Both the position numbers and the translations under genes were made by a program. Shown piece after piece: positions 59,101-64,000 of a stretch of DNA of 64,000 nt; the stretch's first letter is position 1; each line of letters begins with the position of its first letter. The notes under the pieces are model-generated. The model was not told where the DNA came from and searched no databases. It saw only the letters and a list, made by a program, of their open reading frames with translations. The DNA is from Cinnamomum chago (taxonomy: Eukaryota; Streptophyta; Magnoliopsida; Laurales; Lauraceae), in assembly GCA_038049695.1 (NCBI GenBank), contig CP142456.1:23594501-23658500 (forward strand), written 5' to 3'.

Positions 59101-59440
59101 ATAAAACATATAAATTTTCAAAACAACCGATTCATCCACTTGCCTTGGGTCTTCTAATCAAGAAATCAAGCCTAAGCACTCTTCCAAATGCAAGCTCCAA
59201 AGCTACAAGCAAAACCCCCAAAACAAACCCTAAAATGGGTCAAACAATGAAAGACAGGGAATGAGCTCAAACCAAACTAAGAAATAGAACCTAAGGGAAA
59301 GCCATAACTCAACAATAGAAGATGGAAAGAAGTCCTTACCTCTAGGGCCATCAATCAACAAGAAGAAGCTTGAAATAGGGGCTGCCCACCTTAGTTTCCC
59401 ACGAAAATGATGTCAAACGAGAGAGGAGGTGAAGGGGAAG
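56121..59440 (-). mobile_element. 5' LTR of element B, interrupted
   Basis: It begins TGTCACACCCCC and matches 27549-30710 plus 42902-42965 closely, without the CACTA insert. It is cut at 59440 by the plus-strand A element. The final five bases, GGAAG, are the expected left TSD; the right copy lies outside the window. Confidence 0.88.
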
Positions 59441-62417
59441 TGTTAGACCCCGACCCAGACCTAGTCGATTAGTGTGCGATTAGTATGTGTTTAGTTCTAA
59501 GTGGGTTTAGTCGTGGTTGGGTTAGAAGTGATTAGTTAGTTTGGACATAGCTTTGGGAATTTGAGAACGTCTAGTATTAGTCAGACACACTCAGGAAGGC
59601 CTGAGTGCACGTGTAAGCTTGGGAAGATCGTATTGATTTTCGTGTGAGTGTGATTTTGATTTCATGTGAATGATCTTGTTATGTGTTACAACTTTCTTTT
59701 TTTAAGCCCATTCATGTTTGAAGCCCAAAAACCCAAGTTTTGGCCCAAAGAGGGTAAAATTGTCTTTCTTGCACAAATCTGGACACAATTTTCGAGATCT
59801 CAAAACCATGTCAAAAATATACTTTTTGGAAACTAGATATTTCGACGATCATTTTATCCTTCTTCGTCGAAGTCATCCGAGGCCCACAAGACCATGTTTT
59901 AGTCACTTCAAGTTCAAGCCAAATGGGGCCCATGAGTCATCACTTAATCCCCTTTCCCCTCCCTTTTCATTCATTTCCCAATCTCTGCAACTTTTGAGTC
60001 TAGGGCAAGAGAGAAAACCTCTTTTCTCCTTCATCTTCCTCACTTGGTTTGATCTAGCTAGAGAGCTCCAAAGGAAATTCTAAGACTACCATTTTCTTCA
60101 TCTCCTTGCAAGCTTCCTATTGATACAAGTTTCTTGAGTTTTCAAGTTGGGCAAGAGCTCCATTTCTCTCCCTCCCTCTTGTGTGGCCATTTCTAGGTAA
60201 GGGTTTCCACTCATACTTTCCATTGAGTCATTTTAGTTCCTTAAGATCATGTTTTTCATGTTTTCAAACCCTATTTGGAAAATGGGTTTCTTGTTTCCAT
60301 TTTTGAGTAAGTTTTGTGTGTTTTCTTGGTTTGGCTTGTAGTGTGGGATTAGCTTGTGTGAAGAGCTTGAAGTGGAGTGTTTAGCATTTGGGCAAGGCAA
60401 GTAATCTCTATAGGATCATTGTGCATGTTATTTTAAGCTACATTATTGTTTTGGAAACTTTGCATATGGATATGTTTACAAGCTTTATGATTGTGTTTTC
60501 ATGAGTTTTGGATGTGTGCTTTGTCCCTTGGAGAGTATGTAGACTCAGGGAATATAAGTGGAATGAGAATGAATGGAAGGGAAGAAGAGAAATGTGAAAA
60601 ATCTGTGCTGAAACGCATTCCCGTGCACTGGCGGTCAGCACAGCGGTCAGCTAGCGGCTAGCCGCCTGTGTCCACTTCGGCTAACCGCAGGCTGACCGAA
60701 CTCAGCGGTTACCTTTCCAGAAGCTAGCATTTTCACCTGGGACCAGCGGTCAGCTCCGCGGTCAGCTCACGGCTAACCGCCAGTCTCACTCGCGGTTAAC
60801 CGCAAGCCAACCGTGGACTGTGGTTCCTTCTCCAGAAGCTGGCATTTTGTTGGGATCCACGGTCAGCGCCGCGGTCAGCTCACGGCTAACCGCCAGTCCT
60901 ACTCGCGGTTAACCGCAAGCCAACCGCGCAATGCGGTTCCATTTCCCGAGAGCTAAGTTCAAAATTGGTATTTCAGCGGTCAGCCTGGCGGTCACCTTGC
61001 GGCTAGCCGCCGGACCCCAGTTCGGCTAGCCGCCACCTGACCGCGAGGTGACCGAAATTCACTGTTTGTGTATTTTGACGAGTTTAGCAAGAATGAAAAA
61101 CTAGAACATGTTAAGTGACCTTTAGCTTGATATTGTACACTCGAGACCCGAGATGTCCTTGAACTTCTGGGGCACCAATTCTATTTTTAACTCCGCATCT
61201 GGGCTTCGATTGTACAACAACCATCCAAAGGTCCTTGTATGTGCTTGATAGACTTCGTGTTTGAACCTTGATTTTTGGGTATGATGAATACCATTGTGAA
61301 CTCATTTTGAAGTGTTAGTACAACCGTGTTTTGAAGTTTTGTTAAGAAAAAGGGGATCACTTCCTAAGCGTGTTTTGCATAAATATTATGCCTCGTGCTA
61401 GTCGTGCTCGTCGTGATGTGATAAGTGATTTCCCCCTTTTTATCTCGACGTGTTTGATCGTGCTTCGCGTGTTTTGTGCATTCATGAACTAAGTGAACAC
61501 CACTGAGCTTAGACTGCCCTTTCGGTTTGATCCACTGTCTGGGGGTCTTTAAACATGTGGACTGTCTGCAGACTGGTCGTGTATTTATTACACATCGTGC
61601 GTGTCCGGTTCCGCGGCCGGAATCCCCGTATATGTGGGAATCGTGTCGTGCTTATATTATGTATATCGTGTTTGTCGTGCGTGCTTGCTCTTTTCATCAT
61701 ATAGATGATAGAGAAAGGATGGGCTCTTTGTGGATTGTAACTTTTCATGATATATTTAGTACTCATGCTAGTTTGTTTTGATACTACAGCTATTGTGACA
61801 GTTCAAATCAAGTATTTGATTTCAAGTGTTTTTCCAAAGTATTATTGTCATGTTCATGCCTATATTGATTACCTGCCAAACCGTCGTGTTTGACCCTTGT
61901 TTGTTGGTGCCCAGGTGCAGGAGACGTTGCCTTTGAGGAGGAGCGTCAGGAGGAGGCTTGTGAGCCAACTCCCGTGAGAGAGTGGCAGCCTGACGATGTC
62001 ATCTAGATGTCGGTCTGGTTCTTGAGTTTCGTCACATTTTGTCTTAGGGTCCTTTTGTTTGTGTTGGAGTTGTGTATTGGCCTCTGTTGGCCTCTCTTGG
62101 GAATTGTAACAAAACTTAATTTACTTTCTTGTTAGACTTGTAACTTGAACAATGTTGGGAATGCCTTGTTAACTTATTCCTTCGATACTTTGTCTTGTAT
62201 ATTATTGTGATAGCACCTAAATATTTTACTGGTGCTTATCAAGTTGTGTTTTGCTACACGCTTCCGCAAATCGTGTACGTGTGAGCCAGATTCCGCGTGT
62301 CTTTGGGAATCCTCACCGCGGGAACCTGTGGGAAAACAATGATCAAATAATGAACCATTAAGCATAAACATCATCACCAACGTCGCGGGGCCTGGGATCC
62401 GTTCCGGGGTCGCGACA
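59441..62417 (+). mobile_element. 5' LTR of the plus-strand A element
   Basis: It is a 2977-bp LTR, TGTTAGACCCCGACCC to GGGGTCGCGACA. Its final two thirds match the partial LTR at 1-1665. It carries the GCGGCTAGCCGC/GCGGTTAACCGC palindrome module rather than the TCGGTCGACCGA type found in the other full element. Confidence 0.92.
60632..61056. repeat. Four-unit CGG-N4-CCG palindrome array in LTR A
   Basis: CGGTCAGC starts units at 60632, 60748, 60860 and 60977 (steps 116, 112, 117). Each unit carries a GCGGCTAGCCGC, GCGGCTAACCGC or GCGGTTAACCGC core and a spacer with GGTTCC and a CCAGAAGCT or CCGAGAGCT word. Confidence 0.88.
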
Positions 62418-62421
62418 GGAC

Positions 62422-62437
62422 TGGTATCAGAGCGAGA
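62422..62437 (+). other. Primer binding site, plus-strand A element
   Basis: TGGTATCAGAGCGAGA begins four bases after the LTR end and is complementary to initiator tRNA-Met. Confidence 0.9.
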
Positions 62438-62578
62438 CATGTTTCAGGCACTTAAAAGAAACTAGAAAGGTCTTAGGAACGTGGCGAGGATTCGTGAGTT
62501 CGATAGATTCGTTCGTATAGGACCTTAGAAACCCGTGTACCATGTTTATTGTGTGCTAACTACTTGTCTTACAGCAAT

Positions 62579-64000
62579 ATGCCTCCAAGAAAAGCCCCAA
62601 ATCATCATGCTTCAGGCAGTAATCAGAATGAGTCAGATGCATCTGAGACACCTACAGCCACACAGTTTCAGGAACTTATGCAAGCCATGATAGCACAGCA
62701 AAGACAGGCTAATGAGAATCAAGCAAGATTTCAAGAGCAACTAACTAAGAAGGATGATGAGATGGCACAAGTTCAGAGGCAACTGTTAGAAGTACTTCAG
62801 AACAGGAATGTAGCACCACCTGCAGGTCCTCAGATTGTTATACAGAATAGGGATCCAGACCCTAATGCTCTATTTGAGAAGTTTAGGAAAAGAGCACCGA
62901 AGGAGTTTTCGGGCAATGAGGACCCGTTAGTGGCAGATGACTGGTTAGTCAATACAGAGAAGATCTTCGATGTATTCATGTGCACAGGACTCCAGAAGGT
63001 CAATCTCACAGCTTCATTATTTTATGGGCTCGCAGACAGGTGGTGGCAAACAGTCAAGGATCCTTATGCATTTATGGCAGACGAGGAGGCATGGGCAGCT
63101 TTCAAGATACAGTTCCAGGACAAGTATATTCCCTCTCATGTCAAGAGACAGAAGGCTATTGAGTTTCAGCAACTCAAGCAAGGTAGCATGACGGTGTTAG
63201 ACTATGTCACCAAGTTTGAGAGATTGGCTAGATATGCTACCGAGCTGATTGACACCGAGAGGAAGAAGATCACCAAGTTCTTAGAAGGGTTGAATCCGAT
63301 TATTATGAGGGATGTCATAGGAGTAGTTCCACCAGCTACCTATGATGAGGCAGTCAAGCGGGCTTATACTTTTGAGGATATTAATAACATGATCGTTCAA
63401 GACAGGAAACAGCAATATCAGCAGCATAACCAGAGGCAACAGCAAGGCAAGAAGCCAAGGCAAGAACAAGCCTATGTGAGGCAAGGTTGTGGACATTGTG
63501 GCAAGAACCATGAGACCCACGAATGTCGTAAGGCCATGGGCGCCTGTTTCAAGTGTGGGGCTATGAATCATTCAATCAAGGATTGCCCACTACTCCAGAA
63601 TCAAGGGAACAGGAACCAGCAACAGAGACAAGTAGCTCCTCAGAATCAAGCACCAGTTCAGAATCAGATGAGACCACCTCAGCAGCAGCAGCAGGCTAGG
63701 CCACCAGTCCAGAATCAGAATGCTCGTCCTCCACAGCAGAACAAACAAGGCCAGGGAAGGCAGAACCAAGTACCGAACAAACTACAGATGCATGGGCGTT
63801 TGTACTATCTCAACCGTGCAGATGCTGAAGCTGCAGGAGACGTGGTAGAAGGTAAATTTCTTGTTTGTGGGGTAGAAGCCCAGATTTTGTTTGATCCTGG
63901 ATCCACTCATTCCTTTGCATCTCCTAGTTTTGCTAAGTTGATTGATGCACCATGTAGTGAGTTGGATTACATTTTGGTAGTGACCACTCCAGTAGGGAAA
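62579..64000 (+). CDS. Gag-protease polyprotein, family A, open frame (partial)
   Basis: The frame runs from the ATG at 62579 (MPPRKAPNHHASGSNQNES) for 474 codons without a stop to the window end. In order: a glutamine-rich coiled-coil N-terminus; capsid-type gag (RKRAPKEFSGNEDP, LFYGLADRWWQTVKD, TVLDYVTKFERLARYA); two zinc knuckles (CGHCGKNHETHEC at about residue 303 and CFKCGAMNHSIKDC at about 323); a proline/glutamine-rich linker; and the protease active site [11 protein letters not shown] near residue 437. Gag builds the particle and protease matures it. The start is supported by its position 142 bp past the primer site and by the same ATG context in the minus-strand copy (52542). RT and integrase should follow outside the window. 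Confidence 0.92.
   Translation, partial: MPPRKAPNHHASGSNQNESDASETPTATQFQELMQAMIAQQRQANENQARFQEQLTKKDDEMAQVQRQLLEVLQNRNVAPPAGPQIVIQNRDPDPNALFEKFRKRAPKEFSGNEDPLVADDWLVNTEKIFDVFMCTGLQKVNLTASLFYGLADRWWQTVKDPYAFMADEEAWAAFKIQFQDKYIPSHVKRQKAIEFQQLKQGSMTVLDYVTKFERLARYATELIDTERKKITKFLEGLNPIIMRDVIGVVPPATYDEAVKRAYTFEDINNMIVQDRKQQYQQHNQRQQQGKKPRQEQAYVRQGCGHCGKNHETHECRKAMGACFKCGAMNHSIKDCPLLQNQGNRNQQQRQVAPQNQAPVQNQMRPPQQQQQARPPVQNQNARPPQQNKQGQGRQNQVPNKLQMHGRLYYLNRADAEAAGDVVEGKFLVCGVEAQILFDPGSTHSFASPSFAKLIDAPCSELDYILVVTTPVGK

Larger units (their letters stand above)
27549..59440 (-). mobile_element. Non-autonomous LTR element 'B' with three nested insertions
   Basis: The 3' LTR is 27549-43810 (split by a CACTA element), the interior is 43811-44932 plus 55630-56120 (split by an A element), and the 5' LTR runs from 56121 past 59440 (split by a second A element). 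Without insertions the LTR is about 4.07 kb and the interior about 1.6 kb. The interior has a tRNA-Met primer site (56103-56117) but no gag or pol that I can recognise. The 5' end lies beyond the window. Confidence 0.8.
59441..64000 (+). mobile_element. Tekay-like element family A, plus strand, open at window edge
   Basis: The 5' LTR is 59441-62417, followed by a tRNA-Met primer site and a gag-protease frame with no stop in the window. The rest of pol and the 3' LTR lie to the right. The undisturbed frame suggests it is younger than the copy at 44933-55624. Confidence 0.92.

Noticed and set aside
1-64000. Bacterial-style operons, defence systems, rRNA or tRNA genes
   Set aside because: No such genes seen; introns, LTRs and plant transposon proteins show plant nuclear DNA. 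TGGTATCAGAGC hits are primer binding sites, not tRNA genes.

Overview
The window looks like a repeat-rich, gene-poor stretch of a flowering-plant nuclear genome. The evidence is LTR retrotransposons of typical plant lineages (Ty3/gypsy Tat, Ty3/gypsy Tekay-like chromovirus, Ty1/copia), a CACTA (En/Spm) DNA transposon with TNPA-type exons, and captured pieces of plant RAD23 and CID-type PABP-interacting genes with normal GT-AG introns. I cannot name the species. No free-standing host gene, rRNA, tRNA or CRISPR array was recognised. Almost everything is nested transposons, and I resolved the nesting by matching element ends and target-site duplications (TSDs) by eye.

Left half (1-22070): a decayed minus-strand Tat-lineage gypsy element ('D') with 5' LTR at 21378-22070, gag, protease, RT, a dual RNase H region, integrase and an antisense plus-strand ORF at 1787-2678. 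It is broken by four later insertions: the end of a Tekay-type LTR ('A') at 1-1665; a solo LTR ('C') at 3252-6560 (TSD GCCGA); a solo LTR-A at 9312-12094 (TSD GGCGT); and a deleted copia element ('E') at 12168-17548 (TSD CCGAG), which itself holds a further LTR-like block ('F').

Middle (22071-27548): non-coding DNA of unknown origin around a small rearranged relative of E at 23165-25958 (TSD AAGCA).

Right half (27549-64000): a large minus-strand non-autonomous LTR element ('B', LTR about 4.07 kb, interior about 1.6 kb with no recognisable domain). Its 3' LTR is split by a 12.2-kb CACTA transposon at 30711-42898 (TSD AAT). Its interior is split by a complete 10.7-kb Tekay-like element at 44933-55624 (TSD GTCTT). 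Its 5' LTR is split by a second, plus-strand element of the same family from 59441, whose gag-protease reading frame is open to the window edge.

The two most interesting signals are these. (1) The CACTA element carries a remnant of its transposase, a seven-exon TNPA-like gene, exons from two unrelated host genes (RAD23 UBA domain, CID RRMs), and a strictly periodic 178-bp tandem array. (2) Several LTR families carry, at a similar place in the LTR, a module of GC-rich palindromes, often CGG-N4-CCG. The palindrome differs between copies of the same family while the flanks stay alike.
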